7,339 nucleotides of DNA from Sediminibacterium sp. (GTDB lineage Bacteria; Bacteroidota; Bacteroidia; Chitinophagales; Chitinophagaceae). This document shows, one piece after another, positions 1 to 7,263 of this stretch. The notes under the pieces were generated by a model. It saw only the letters and a program-made list of their open reading frames with translations. It was not told where the DNA came from and searched no databases. The stretch covers positions 1-7,339 of the forward strand of contig JAURIP010000075.1 in NCBI GenBank assembly GCA_030832695.1. Direction: 5' to 3'. The translations under genes and the position numbers were made by a program. Position 1 is the first letter of the stretch, and every line of letters starts with the position of its first letter.

Positions 1-733
1 GCAAAGTGCAAGATCTATTGTCTGCAGCTAGTTCATAGCCATCATCAAGTTGTATACTTCCAAGTTTTAAACCTTTACTAAATCGATCATCTGCAATCAT
101 ATTTCCAGTAGGGAGTAAGTCGCTATCGTATTCCATTTTCCCTTTACTTAAAAATTGTAATGAACAATTGTCAATACTTTCGCCTAATGTAAAGTAAGGG
201 TGCCAACCATCCACTAATGGAATAGGAACGATGGCGTTATTCATTACAGTAGTTTGCACTGAAACGGTATTATTTTTTTCTAAAACCCATTTTACTTGCA
301 TCGTGAAATGGAATGGATAACCTTTATCGCTACCAAGATAATGATGTACTAAAATAACAGCTGCCTGATGTTCATTTGCTTCAGTAGCTTGTATAACAAA
401 ATCAGCATCGTACATGATTCCATGTATCGCATGTTCGTCCATATAAAAACGATCCATGGTATATGTTGTATCTAGGTGCGTGTACTGCCCTTTATACAAT
501 CGGCAAACATAGGGGCTCATTTTCGCACTTCTGAATCCTTTGCTTTCAAATGCATTCGATGTATTTGCCTCATTACCCATGACAAATTGATGCAATTCCT
601 CCCCTTGACGCAAATGCCAACTGTTTAAAAGGGCGCCTTTTGTCAAAATTTCGATAGTGGCACCCAATTCAACGTCTACTAATTGAATCACTGTAACATG
701 ATTGATTGTATTCTGCTTGATTAGAAAGGGCAT
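1..733 (-). CDS. Aldose 1-epimerase (galactose mutarotase) family protein, C-terminus cut off by the window edge
   Basis: This frame is open without a stop from the ATG at 733 down to base 1, giving 244 codons; the rest lies outside the window. The family interconverts alpha and beta anomers of aldoses such as galactose or glucose, usually in the cytoplasm, and no signal peptide is seen here. Visible family signatures are a KMSPYVCR stretch at residues 71-78, equivalent to the sugar-binding Arg segment; HAIHG at 101-105, the conserved His pair region; and DGWHPYF at 175-181, whose His178 matches the catalytic acid. The catalytic Glu normally lies nearer the C-terminus and would fall beyond the edge, so activity cannot be confirmed. 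No in-frame Met lies close upstream, and no clear Shine-Dalgarno is present, which is normal for Bacteroidota. The gene is divergent from the PliI-like gene across 64 bp. Substrate is unknown; some relatives act on phosphorylated or unusual sugars. Confidence 0.87.
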   Translation of the reverse strand, partial: MPFLIKQNTINHVTVIQLVDVELGATIEILTKGALLNSWHLRQGEELHQFVMGNEANTSNAFESKGFRSAKMSPYVCRLYKGQYTHLDTTYTMDRFYMDEHAIHGIMYDADFVIQATEANEHQAAVILVHHYLGSDKGYPFHFTMQVKWVLEKNNTVSVQTTVMNNAIVPIPLVDGWHPYFTLGESIDNCSLQFLSKGKMEYDSDLLPTGNMIADDRFSKGLKLGSIQLDDGYELAADNRSCTL

Positions 734-742
734 TGTATTTTG

Positions 743-778
743 TTTGAATGGAAAATTAAAACTATTCTACTAACTTTG
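743..778 (+). promoter_or_regulatory. Bacteroidota-type promoter for the PliI-like gene
   Basis: A perfect match to the Bacteroidota -7 consensus TAnnTTTG (TAACTTTG) lies at 771-778, with a TTTG -33-like element at 743-746. The 24-nt gap between them is slightly longer than typical. The -7 box ends 19 nt before the ATG at 798, so the transcript leader would be only about a dozen bases. An AAAGGA purine stretch at 785-790, 7 nt before the ATG, could serve as ribosome binding site. I found no equally good box on the minus strand for the divergent epimerase gene; TAGTTTTA, which reads on the minus strand in the same gap, is only a partial match. Confidence 0.55.
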
Positions 779-797
779 AGTAGTAAAGGAATTAATT

Positions 798-1376
798 ATG
801 AAAAATTGTTTTGTTTTTGGATTGTTATTATTGGTGAACAGTTTAGTAGCCCAAGGGTATAAAAGATACGATAGCACCTTAAAAATTGGTAAAGCGGGGT
901 TTAAAATATTTTCTTTAAATAAAACACCTGATCGTAATACTTTAACAATAAGACCCATTGGATTTAAATCAGAAGCAAGAGAAGCTTCATTGGAAATTAA
1001 AGCAAGGGTATTATCTGCGGAAATTGATGATTTAAATAATGACGGATTTCCTGAAGTGATTATTTTTATTGAAGAACCAAAGGGAAATAAATCATTGTTT
1101 TGCATAAGTTCCAAGGAAAATGAGCGCATGGAGCCAATCTATTTTCCTGATATTAAAGATGATATGAGATTAAGTAAAGGCTATCGGGGACAGGATGAAT
1201 TTAGATTATTGGAAGGAGTGTTGTTTAGAAAGTTTCCCGTTTTTGAATCTGATACTGCGATCAAACAACCTACGAATAAAGTACGACAAATTCTATATCG
1301 TGTTATAGCTGGAGAGCAGGGTAGTTGGAAGTTCAAATCATTTAAGGATTTTGATATGAATGCAGAAGTAAAATAA
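798..1376 (+). CDS. Secreted PliI-like (I-type lysozyme inhibitor family) protein
   Basis: The 192-residue product begins with a signal peptide (KN followed by a hydrophobic run, probable cleavage after VA at residues 17-18, leaving an N-terminal Gln). Cys4 sits inside the hydrophobic leader and is not a lipobox, so it should be a soluble periplasmic or secreted protein. The mature part has a calcium-loop-like DLNNDGFPEV at 78-87, IYFPDI at 114-119, and a GYRGQDEFRLLEGVLFRKFP block at 128-147 followed by RQILYRVIAGE at 163-173. That order matches, from memory, Bacteroidota proteins annotated as periplasmic lysozyme inhibitor of I-type lysozyme (PliI). The family's inhibitory SGxY loop, expected just after the DLNNDG strand, is not visible; KGNKSLF stands there instead. 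Inhibition of lysozyme is therefore a family-level label rather than a demonstrated role. The start is supported by the promoter box and the AAAGGA site. It converges on porZ with a 50-bp gap in which I see no clear terminator hairpin. Confidence 0.75.
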   Translation: MKNCFVFGLLLLVNSLVAQGYKRYDSTLKIGKAGFKIFSLNKTPDRNTLTIRPIGFKSEAREASLEIKARVLSAEIDDLNNDGFPEVIIFIEEPKGNKSLFCISSKENERMEPIYFPDIKDDMRLSKGYRGQDEFRLLEGVLFRKFPVFESDTAIKQPTNKVRQILYRVIAGEQGSWKFKSFKDFDMNAEVK

Positions 1377-1426
1377 ATGGCTAGTGTCTTCTTACTATTT
1401 TATATACCTAAACCTTCGCAATTCTA

Positions 1427-3622
1427 CTATTGCCCATGGGTTATAATAATTTTCCCAACTGCTTTTTCACTTCCTAGTTCATCCCTTGCAAATACGAGGT
1501 ATACACCAGTTGCAACTTTATTTCCATCATAAGTTTTACCATCCCAAATAGCTTGTCCCCCTAAAGCCCTGGTCTGAAATATTAATTTCCCATTGAGCGA
1601 TGTAATTTTTACAATGGCATTATCTACTAAACCCCGCATTGCAATTGGACCGTTATAATTGGGAGCAATAGGATTAGGAAAAATATTGATTTGTTGCATC
1701 GGAGTTGCGCCTGATGTTGCCGTACTTCGATAGCTTGCCATTTGTTGTGCGGTATTAAAAAAAACTTCACCAGTAGTAGGCGCAATTACAATTTGACGAA
1801 TAGTGTCATTCGGTAAAGGGCTATTGTTTTTGGTAAATCTTTCTATAATTTCTGTGCCATCGTTACTTAACAACCAAGTGCCATTATTGGTGCCAACCCA
1901 TTTTCGGTTAGCGCCATCTGCAATGATGCAATTCACATTTTCTTTTTGAAAGAGTAATCCGGCAAAACCATTGTTGTTTTTAATTTGTGGTAAGTAGGCT
2001 TTGCATGTACTTATTTCATTACAATCAAAAAGTCCAATACCGTTGTTAGTTCCAATCCACATGGTACCATTTTTATCATCCATCATACTCGTCACGGTAC
2101 TACTGGGTAAGTTATTATTATAGGGATTAATGATGCTCCATTTTTCGCCAGTGGCATTTGGGTTATATACTATAATACCTTGGTATTTTGGCGCAATCAT
2201 CCATGCTTGCCCTTGTTGGTTAATGAACATCTTGTTGATGCCAATGAGCGAAAGGGTATTGGGTGGTGTAATTAATTTCCAGTTATTATTTTGTCTTTGT
2301 AAAATTCCTTGGCCTTCAAGTAATGTCCACAGGGTACCATCACTATTAAATTGAATATTGCTATAAAATCCTTTGAAAGCAGCTGGGCTAGCTTGTTCAA
2401 TGGAGCCTTTCTCGGGTGTATATTTTAATAGCCCTTCGCTACTGGTGAACCAAATAGTGCCATCAATGGGATCTACTGCACTTGAATAACAAATAGGTAA
2501 ACTTTTATTGCTGATCTTATTTATAGTTTTCCATCCATCTTCATTATAAATACCAAATCCAAGATCACCTTCTCCGAACGGGGCAATCAAATATTTTGAA
2601 TTTATAAACAGCTGACCGTTTATATTTCCAATAGGTCCACCCAGGGGCATCCATTGGGTACTTGTGTTTTTAAGCAGTAAGCCATTTGAACTATCAGCAA
2701 CCCATATATTATTTTCGTCAAATATAAAATCAAGGGGGTTTGATAAATAAGTTGAATCAACAACATTAGTGGCGGTTTTATCGGCATTGATTTTTAATAA
2801 ACCTCCTTTATTCCCATTACTAAAACTGGTATATACTCCATCCTTATTGATGGTTATTTTTTTAATTTGTCCATTATTCAAATTAAAGTACGGTGTTTTT
2901 ATTGGGAGCTGATAAATACGATTCGCACTAGCACCATAAATGATATTATTATACTGTGTTATTTTATTAATACCTAAATTATTGAAATCGCTACTATTTT
3001 GCCATTGATTTGCGGCCATCCAATTATTTTTAATCGGGCAGGTCCAAATGCCGTTTTCAGTAGCAGCATACAATAGGTCCTGTGTGCTTACAATTTGAAA
3101 GGTTTTGGTGACTAGTCGATTGTTATTTGGGAACCAAGTATCTTTTATTTCATGTTTGATTAAATCAATTACAAGGATACCAAAGTCAGTGGATAGTAAT
3201 GCCCATTGATTAAATAGGTAAATGTGATTAATTTTTTTACTAGGGTATAAGTTGGAAAGTAATAAATCAGTTATTGCATATACTTGGTCTCCTTTCACAA
3301 TATCTATATTGCTATTATTGTAGGCGATAATTAATTGCGATTGTGCTGCATCCCATGCTGTACATGCAATAGATATATCATTTAGCCCGGTAGATTTTCC
3401 TAATAGTGCAACATTTTTTGCTCCTGTAATTGAAAAAACTTGTTGTGTAGTTGCGCCAATTATCTTTTTTTCACCACTTGTACTATTGGCTGGTCCTAAT
3501 TGAATAATAGAACGGTTATTATAATGCTCTCTCCACCTTCCAATGCCACCAAGTTCATTTTGCCCACTACCTAACAAAGTTAGGCATATAAAGAAAATTA
3601 AAAATGATAGCCGATGAAGCAT
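1427..3622 (-). CDS. porZ: Type IX secretion system protein PorZ (two-propeller surface protein with C-terminal sorting domain)
   Basis: PorZ is part of the outer-surface attachment complex with PorU, PorV and PorQ. In Porphyromonas gingivalis it binds anionic LPS and supports the PorU sortase that anchors type IX cargo. The 731-residue length is close to known PorZ proteins. A signal peptide covers residues 1-20 (cleavage near GSG|Q); Cys12 is not in a lipobox. The N-terminal block has GRWREHY (28-34), GLNDIS (79-84), IAYNNSNIDIV (99-109) and LSTDFGILVIDL (143-154), the typical PorZ opening. Beta-propeller strands recur as GTIWFTSSEG (388-397), GTMWIGTNNGIG (519-530) and RKWVGTNNGTWLL (573-585). 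A C-x5-C pair (534, 540) sits in a loop. The C-terminal type A sorting domain starts near INIFPNP (645-651) and contains RALGGQAIWDGKTYDG (685-700) and TGVYLVF (705-711). The gene starts 18 bp after the stop of the GH3-hydrolase gene and probably shares its transcript. No Shine-Dalgarno is visible; the leader is A/T only. Confidence 0.95.
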   Translation of the reverse strand: MLHRLSFLIFFICLTLLGSGQNELGGIGRWREHYNNRSIIQLGPANSTSGEKKIIGATTQQVFSITGAKNVALLGKSTGLNDISIACTAWDAAQSQLIIAYNNSNIDIVKGDQVYAITDLLLSNLYPSKKINHIYLFNQWALLSTDFGILVIDLIKHEIKDTWFPNNNRLVTKTFQIVSTQDLLYAATENGIWTCPIKNNWMAANQWQNSSDFNNLGINKITQYNNIIYGASANRIYQLPIKTPYFNLNNGQIKKITINKDGVYTSFSNGNKGGLLKINADKTATNVVDSTYLSNPLDFIFDENNIWVADSSNGLLLKNTSTQWMPLGGPIGNINGQLFINSKYLIAPFGEGDLGFGIYNEDGWKTINKISNKSLPICYSSAVDPIDGTIWFTSSEGLLKYTPEKGSIEQASPAAFKGFYSNIQFNSDGTLWTLLEGQGILQRQNNNWKLITPPNTLSLIGINKMFINQQGQAWMIAPKYQGIIVYNPNATGEKWSIINPYNNNLPSSTVTSMMDDKNGTMWIGTNNGIGLFDCNEISTCKAYLPQIKNNNGFAGLLFQKENVNCIIADGANRKWVGTNNGTWLLSNDGTEIIERFTKNNSPLPNDTIRQIVIAPTTGEVFFNTAQQMASYRSTATSGATPMQQINIFPNPIAPNYNGPIAMRGLVDNAIVKITSLNGKLIFQTRALGGQAIWDGKTYDGNKVATGVYLVFARDELGSEKAVGKIIITHGQ

Positions 3623-3640
3623 TATATTTTAATTAGATAA

Positions 3641-6541
3641 TTATTTTTTTTCAAGCGCACTATAGATGGCCTCTTGAATTTTAGGGCGAAGGTTTAATTC
3701 ACTATATGCTTTATTATTACGGGTAGGATAAACGCGGTTACCTAAAAATATATACAACAATCCGTTTGCTGGGTCAGCCCATACACAAGGGCCTGTATAA
3801 CCTGTATGACCAAAAGTGGATGGAGATACGCTTGCACTTGGATAGGGTTCCTTTAAACTTGCATTGTTTTTTTCAGGTTTATCAAAACCCAAGCCACGTC
3901 GGCTATTTTCGGTATTGTAGGCTGTGAATACTTCAATGGTGCCAGGATTAAAATATTTTTTGCCTTCCCAAACCCCTTTATTTAAAAGCATTTCATACAA
4001 TTTGGCTAAATCAGTGGCGTTGCTAAATAAGCCGGCATGTCCTGCAATACCCCCCATGACGGAGGCGCCTTCATCATGCACGGATCCGTGAATTAATTCA
4101 TGGCGATAGTAGTCATCCACTTCAGTAGCTGCGATGTTTTCGAGACTTGTTTTTTGTAATGGTAAAAATCCAGTCGATTTCATACCTAATGGGGCATAAA
4201 AGTTTTGCGTGGTGTACTCGTTTAAATCCATGCCTGAAACCTCTTCTACTATTTGACCTAGAAAAATAAAATCATTATCGCTATACACATACTTACCAGG
4301 GGTTGTGATTGGGCTATTTAATATTTTATTTTTTATCGTATCCATCCAATTGTCTTGTAAATATTTAGTAGGCGTGATCATTTGATGGTGCGTTTGATCA
4401 CTTACATTAACCACTAAATTATTTACATATCCACCAGCTGGATTAACTAAGAATTCATAAAATTTAATAAATGGAAATAAGCCTGCTTGATGTAAAAGCA
4501 AATCCTTTAAAGTAATTTTTGCTTTTTCATTTCCAACCACCCAAGGCAGGTAATCGCCAATGGTTTTATTGATATCTACCTTTCCCTCTTCCACTAATTT
4601 CATAATGGAGACCGTGGTTGCACTTATTTTAGTAACAGAAGCTAAATCATAGCTAGTGGCTAAAGTAACTGAGGCTGAATTTTCACCTGCTATTTTACCA
4701 TACGCTTTATTAAAAACAATTTTATTATTTTTTGCTACTAAAACCTGACAACCAGGAATTGCTTTTTTTTGTATTGCATCTGCAACTATGGAATCAATGA
4801 TATTTAATTTTTCAATGTTAATTCCTAATGGTGCTTCCGCTGCCTCCTTTTTTGTATAAATCGGACTCGTTTCAATGGTGTAAGTTTCACCCATAGGTAA
4901 ATGATCGCTAATGGTTACTGGCAGTGTTCCAGTTGCTTGAATTTTACCTTCTAGCCAATCAAATGCTGCATTTTGGGTATAGGTATTATCCTCGTATGCA
5001 AATAGTATATTTTTAATTTTATTGAAATCGGCAACTGCATAGGGGTTGCCAAAAACAAGGTGCACCCAGTTCGCTGGATGATCTTCATTTAAGTAACTAA
5101 TAAAGGCAGTCGGAATTTCAAATTGCTTTGCAGGACGGCGACTGTAATTATGTAACCCTATTATTACTTGATCAAATTCGGCTAGTGTTGCATTAAGGCT
5201 ACTCATTTTATCGGTATCCCCGGCACCAATATAAATGATTTTCAATTGGTATAATTCAGCCAATTGCTTGGTTAAGCTATTTTCTTGTGATTGATTTAAT
5301 GCGACATACACCATTTTTTTATTTTTATTTAAAATAGGGTGTTGCACATTTTGTTTCAAAAAGGTGAGTGATTGCGTAGCCATTTTTTCCTTAATAGCAG
5401 CAACTGATTTATTTAGGTCTGCAATAATATTTGTAGTATCAATAAATAGTTCCTTACTTAATCCATATTTGTATTTGGCTGCTAAAATTTTTCTTACTCG
5501 ATCTTTAATATCTTTTCTTGTGATTCTTTTTTCTCTAATGGCCGATCTTATTTTTTTGATCGTTTGATCTATATCACCAGGTAAGCAAAGCATATCATTG
5601 CCAGCAATGATCGCTTGCACATTGGCCTCACCTTGTGGAAAATAGTTGCTAATGGCTTTCATGTCTAATGCGTCTGTAATACTAAGGCCTTTGAAACCTA
5701 GCTCATTTTTTAGTAATCCATTCACCGCTTTCGGTGATAATGAAGTCGCTAAATTTTTTGTTGGATCAATGGTGGGTACCGACAAATGTGCTACCATTAT
5801 GGATTCAACGCCTGCGTTAATTAATGCCCTAAATGGCACTAACTCCATACTGTCCAATTGTTCCTTTGATTTATTAATAATAGGAATGTCTAAATGAGAA
5901 TCCACCGACACATCCCCATGTCCTGGAAAATGTTTTGCTGTCGCCATTACGCCATTATCTTGCATTCCTTTCATATAAGCAATACTATAATCGGTTACAA
6001 TTTTTTTGTTTTGACCAAAGCTCCGATCGTTAATAACAGGATTCGCCGGGTTATTATTAATATCAGCAACGGGTGCATAGTTTACTTGTATGCCTAATCT
6101 TTTACATTGTGCAGCAATGGCTGCACCCATTTCATACACTAAATTTCTAGCGGGCATAGCGCCTAATGAAAGTTGTCTAGGAAACATTTGAACACTGTCC
6201 AAACGCATACCTACACCCCATTCTGCATCCATTGAAATTAATAAAGGGGTTTTGGCAATGGATTGATAATAGTTGGTTTGCAAAGCTTCTCTAACGGGGC
6301 CACCTTGAAAAAAACATAGGCCACCGACATTGTATTTTTTAATTAATGAACCTAGTGAATCAATTTTACTGATATCCCAATTGCTATGCGCTCTGATGAT
6401 CATCAGCTGCGCAATTTTTTGATTAAAAGACAACGCGTTGTATTTTTTTCTTACCCATTTTTTTTCATCATTACTTTGCGCGTTGGCTACTTGTACCATT
6501 AGGAAAGAAAACAATACAATTGGAATCCACTTTTTTTGCAT
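3641..6541 (-). CDS. Exported NagZ-type GH3 beta-N-acetylglucosaminidase fused to a beta-lactamase-fold serine hydrolase
   Basis: A 966-residue protein with a Sec signal peptide (1-21, cleavage near ANA|Q). Domain 1 (about 25-365) is a GH3 N-terminal barrel with the NagZ signature: KHFPGHG at 203-209 followed by D214-S-H216, the Asp-His acid/base dyad of NagZ enzymes, and SITDALDM at 287-294 with probable nucleophile D290. This predicts removal of GlcNAc from muropeptides. Residues about 390-560 look like the GH3 C-terminal domain. Domain 3 (about 575-966) is a PF00144-type serine hydrolase: S635-V-T-K638 (SxxK), Y753-S-D755 (YxN position), H912-T-G914 (KTG position), plus VHDEGA and GGIAGHAGLFS at 821-840. 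Family relatives include amidases such as B. subtilis AmiE and D,D-peptidase-like proteins, so it probably cuts the peptide part of peptidoglycan fragments; true beta-lactamase activity is unlikely. The fusion is intact, in frame and, as I recall, known in Bacteroidota. It is the first gene of a probable operon with porZ. The 76 bp between it and the upstream terminator should hold its promoter, but I see no good TAnnTTTG match. Confidence 0.92.
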   Translation of the reverse strand: MQKKWIPIVLFSFLMVQVANAQSNDEKKWVRKKYNALSFNQKIAQLMIIRAHSNWDISKIDSLGSLIKKYNVGGLCFFQGGPVREALQTNYYQSIAKTPLLISMDAEWGVGMRLDSVQMFPRQLSLGAMPARNLVYEMGAAIAAQCKRLGIQVNYAPVADINNNPANPVINDRSFGQNKKIVTDYSIAYMKGMQDNGVMATAKHFPGHGDVSVDSHLDIPIINKSKEQLDSMELVPFRALINAGVESIMVAHLSVPTIDPTKNLATSLSPKAVNGLLKNELGFKGLSITDALDMKAISNYFPQGEANVQAIIAGNDMLCLPGDIDQTIKKIRSAIREKRITRKDIKDRVRKILAAKYKYGLSKELFIDTTNIIADLNKSVAAIKEKMATQSLTFLKQNVQHPILNKNKKMVYVALNQSQENSLTKQLAELYQLKIIYIGAGDTDKMSSLNATLAEFDQVIIGLHNYSRRPAKQFEIPTAFISYLNEDHPANWVHLVFGNPYAVADFNKIKNILFAYEDNTYTQNAAFDWLEGKIQATGTLPVTISDHLPMGETYTIETSPIYTKKEAAEAPLGINIEKLNIIDSIVADAIQKKAIPGCQVLVAKNNKIVFNKAYGKIAGENSASVTLATSYDLASVTKISATTVSIMKLVEEGKVDINKTIGDYLPWVVGNEKAKITLKDLLLHQAGLFPFIKFYEFLVNPAGGYVNNLVVNVSDQTHHQMITPTKYLQDNWMDTIKNKILNSPITTPGKYVYSDNDFIFLGQIVEEVSGMDLNEYTTQNFYAPLGMKSTGFLPLQKTSLENIAATEVDDYYRHELIHGSVHDEGASVMGGIAGHAGLFSNATDLAKLYEMLLNKGVWEGKKYFNPGTIEVFTAYNTENSRRGLGFDKPEKNNASLKEPYPSASVSPSTFGHTGYTGPCVWADPANGLLYIFLGNRVYPTRNNKAYSELNLRPKIQEAIYSALEKK

Positions 6542-6617
6542 AAAACAGTTTTTTTGTTAATATCTATCGTTGACGCTTTGAATGAACGTCGTATGATAAG
6601 TATTGCAATTTAAGGAT

Positions 6618-6653
6618 AAAAAAAAGCTTACCCTTGTTTGAGTAAGCTTTTTT
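6618..6653 (-). terminator. Intrinsic terminator, potentially bidirectional
   Basis: A perfect 12-bp stem pairs 6620-6631 with 6642-6653 around a 10-nt loop (6632-6641). The GC-containing core is GCTTAC/GTAAGC, flanked by A-runs on one side and T-runs on the other. Read on the minus strand, the stem ends in a run of eight T, a strong tail for ending transcripts arriving from the DUF5606 gene and the structured stretch after it. It also separates these from the GH3-porZ operon. The opposite strand ends in six T, but no plus-strand gene lies to its left that would need it. Confidence 0.88.
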
Positions 6654-6782
6654 ATTAGGTGTCCGGTAGGGTTATCAACCGGTGGTATATTTTGTATTCG
6701 TGATGTAAGGTTTCCAAAAGGATGAAACTTAAACCTTGTTTAATATCGGAAACCAATACGATTTCGGGAGAGCTACTTTAAC
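6654..6782 (-). other. Hairpin-rich non-coding stretch: structured 3' UTR or small RNA candidate
   Basis: These 129 bases lie between the DUF5606 stop codon and the terminator, and I see no convincing coding frame. On the minus strand they contain nested exact inverted repeats: an outer stem GGTTTCC/GGAAACC (6748-6754 with 6709-6715) enclosing a hairpin TTAAAC-AAG-GTTTAA (6738-6743 with 6729-6734). A further TCGT/ACGA pairing (6759-6762 with 6698-6701) could extend the base across an internal loop. A second element follows, with CCGGT (6678-6682) against ACCGG (6663-6667), or alternatively a GGTT/AACC hairpin inside it. Together with the terminator this gives a chain of hairpins ending in a U-tract, as in a processed 3' UTR or an independent small RNA. 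I do not recognise an Rfam family, and no separate promoter is evident. The stems are short, so some could be chance. Confidence 0.4.
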
Positions 6783-7199
6783 CTATGCCTTTTCTGCTTC
6801 TTCCACATCTTCGTCGGCAGGTAATACTGGCTCAACTCCTGCTTTTTGAAGTTGGGCAAACCATTTTACCATCTTCTTCATATCGCTAGGGTAAACGCGT
6901 TCAAAATCCATCTTGGCATACACTTTTTTAAAGTAGGCTTGTGTCGCTTTTGGATCTTTTTCGTCTGGCAATTTTTCCTTTGATTTACCCATTTCAATAA
7001 ATATTTCCGCTAGGAACACATTATCGTGGGTCGTGAACACTTCAATACTTTCCAAATGAGAAAATTGGTGCGCTCTAGAGCTAATGAATTGAGTGGTATT
7101 GTTTTCGAGCGATCTTGCGATGGCGCCGTCACTTTTACTAGTCAATAATTCGAATAAACCTGACATACCTGAAACCGAGATCAATTTGTTGTATTCCAT
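6783..7199 (-). CDS. DUF5606 family protein
   Basis: A 138-residue, highly charged protein without signal peptide or membrane segment, presumably cytoplasmic. It matches my memory of the Bacteroidota DUF5606 family: a short N-terminal barrel-like segment with ISVSGMSGLFELL (7-19), a self-contained middle with LESIEVFTTHDN (49-60) and LAEIFIEM (63-70), and a C-terminal helical part with AYFKKVYAKMDFERVYPSDMKKMVKWFAQLQ split across 88-118. The last dozen residues are acidic (DEDVEEAEKA). The biochemical function of the family is not known to me. In other Bacteroidota I recall relatives near peptide deformylase or Holliday-junction resolvase genes; here instead the neighbour is a divergent aminotransferase-like gene 94 bp away. 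The stop is followed by the hairpin-rich stretch and the terminator. No Shine-Dalgarno is visible before the ATG, and there is no clear -7 box on this strand, only an imperfect TAATTTG near 7226-7232. Confidence 0.85.
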   Translation of the reverse strand: MEYNKLISVSGMSGLFELLTSKSDGAIARSLENNTTQFISSRAHQFSHLESIEVFTTHDNVFLAEIFIEMGKSKEKLPDEKDPKATQAYFKKVYAKMDFERVYPSDMKKMVKWFAQLQKAGVEPVLPADEDVEEAEKA

Positions 7200-7263
7200 A
7201 TAAACAGTGCGTTTTTTTATGGGCGCAAATTACTGAAAAACACCCAATTTTCATTTTTTAAAC

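Noticed and set aside
770..1129. 119-codon minus-strand open frame opposite the PliI-like gene
   Set aside because: It overlaps a well-supported gene on the other strand that has a signal peptide, promoter and family match; the minus-strand translation has no recognisable motif.
1377..1426. Terminator between the convergent PliI-like and porZ genes
   Set aside because: I could not find a stem longer than a few bases followed by a T-run in this 50-bp gap.
2130..2354. 74-codon plus-strand open frame inside porZ
   Set aside because: It is a mirror frame of the propeller-coding sequence, with a composition that resembles no protein I know and no promoter or ribosome site.
1427..3622. Two-component regulator propeller or sensor protein label for the PorZ gene
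   Set aside because: Propeller repeats are shared with such sensors, but there is no transmembrane segment, kinase or DNA-binding domain; the PorZ-specific opening and the C-terminal sorting domain are present.
5364..6097. Three short plus-strand open frames opposite the GH3 domain
   Set aside because: All lie within the conserved GH3 coding sequence and have no supporting signals.
3641..6541. Beta-glucosidase (BglX-type) or beta-lactamase label for the large hydrolase
   Set aside because: The KHFPGHG plus DSH motif is specific to the NagZ branch of GH3, and the third domain lacks YxN and KTG of true class C lactamases.
6572..6590. GACG...CGTC inverted repeat upstream of the GH3-hydrolase gene as an operator
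   Set aside because: Only four bases pair exactly around an 11-nt spacer; this is expected by chance and there is no linked regulator.
6654..6782. Known housekeeping RNA (SRP RNA, tmRNA, tRNA)
   Set aside because: No SRP apical signature, no tRNA-like T-arm or CCA end, and no tag-coding frame is visible. A 6S-like RNA cannot be excluded but I see no clear match.
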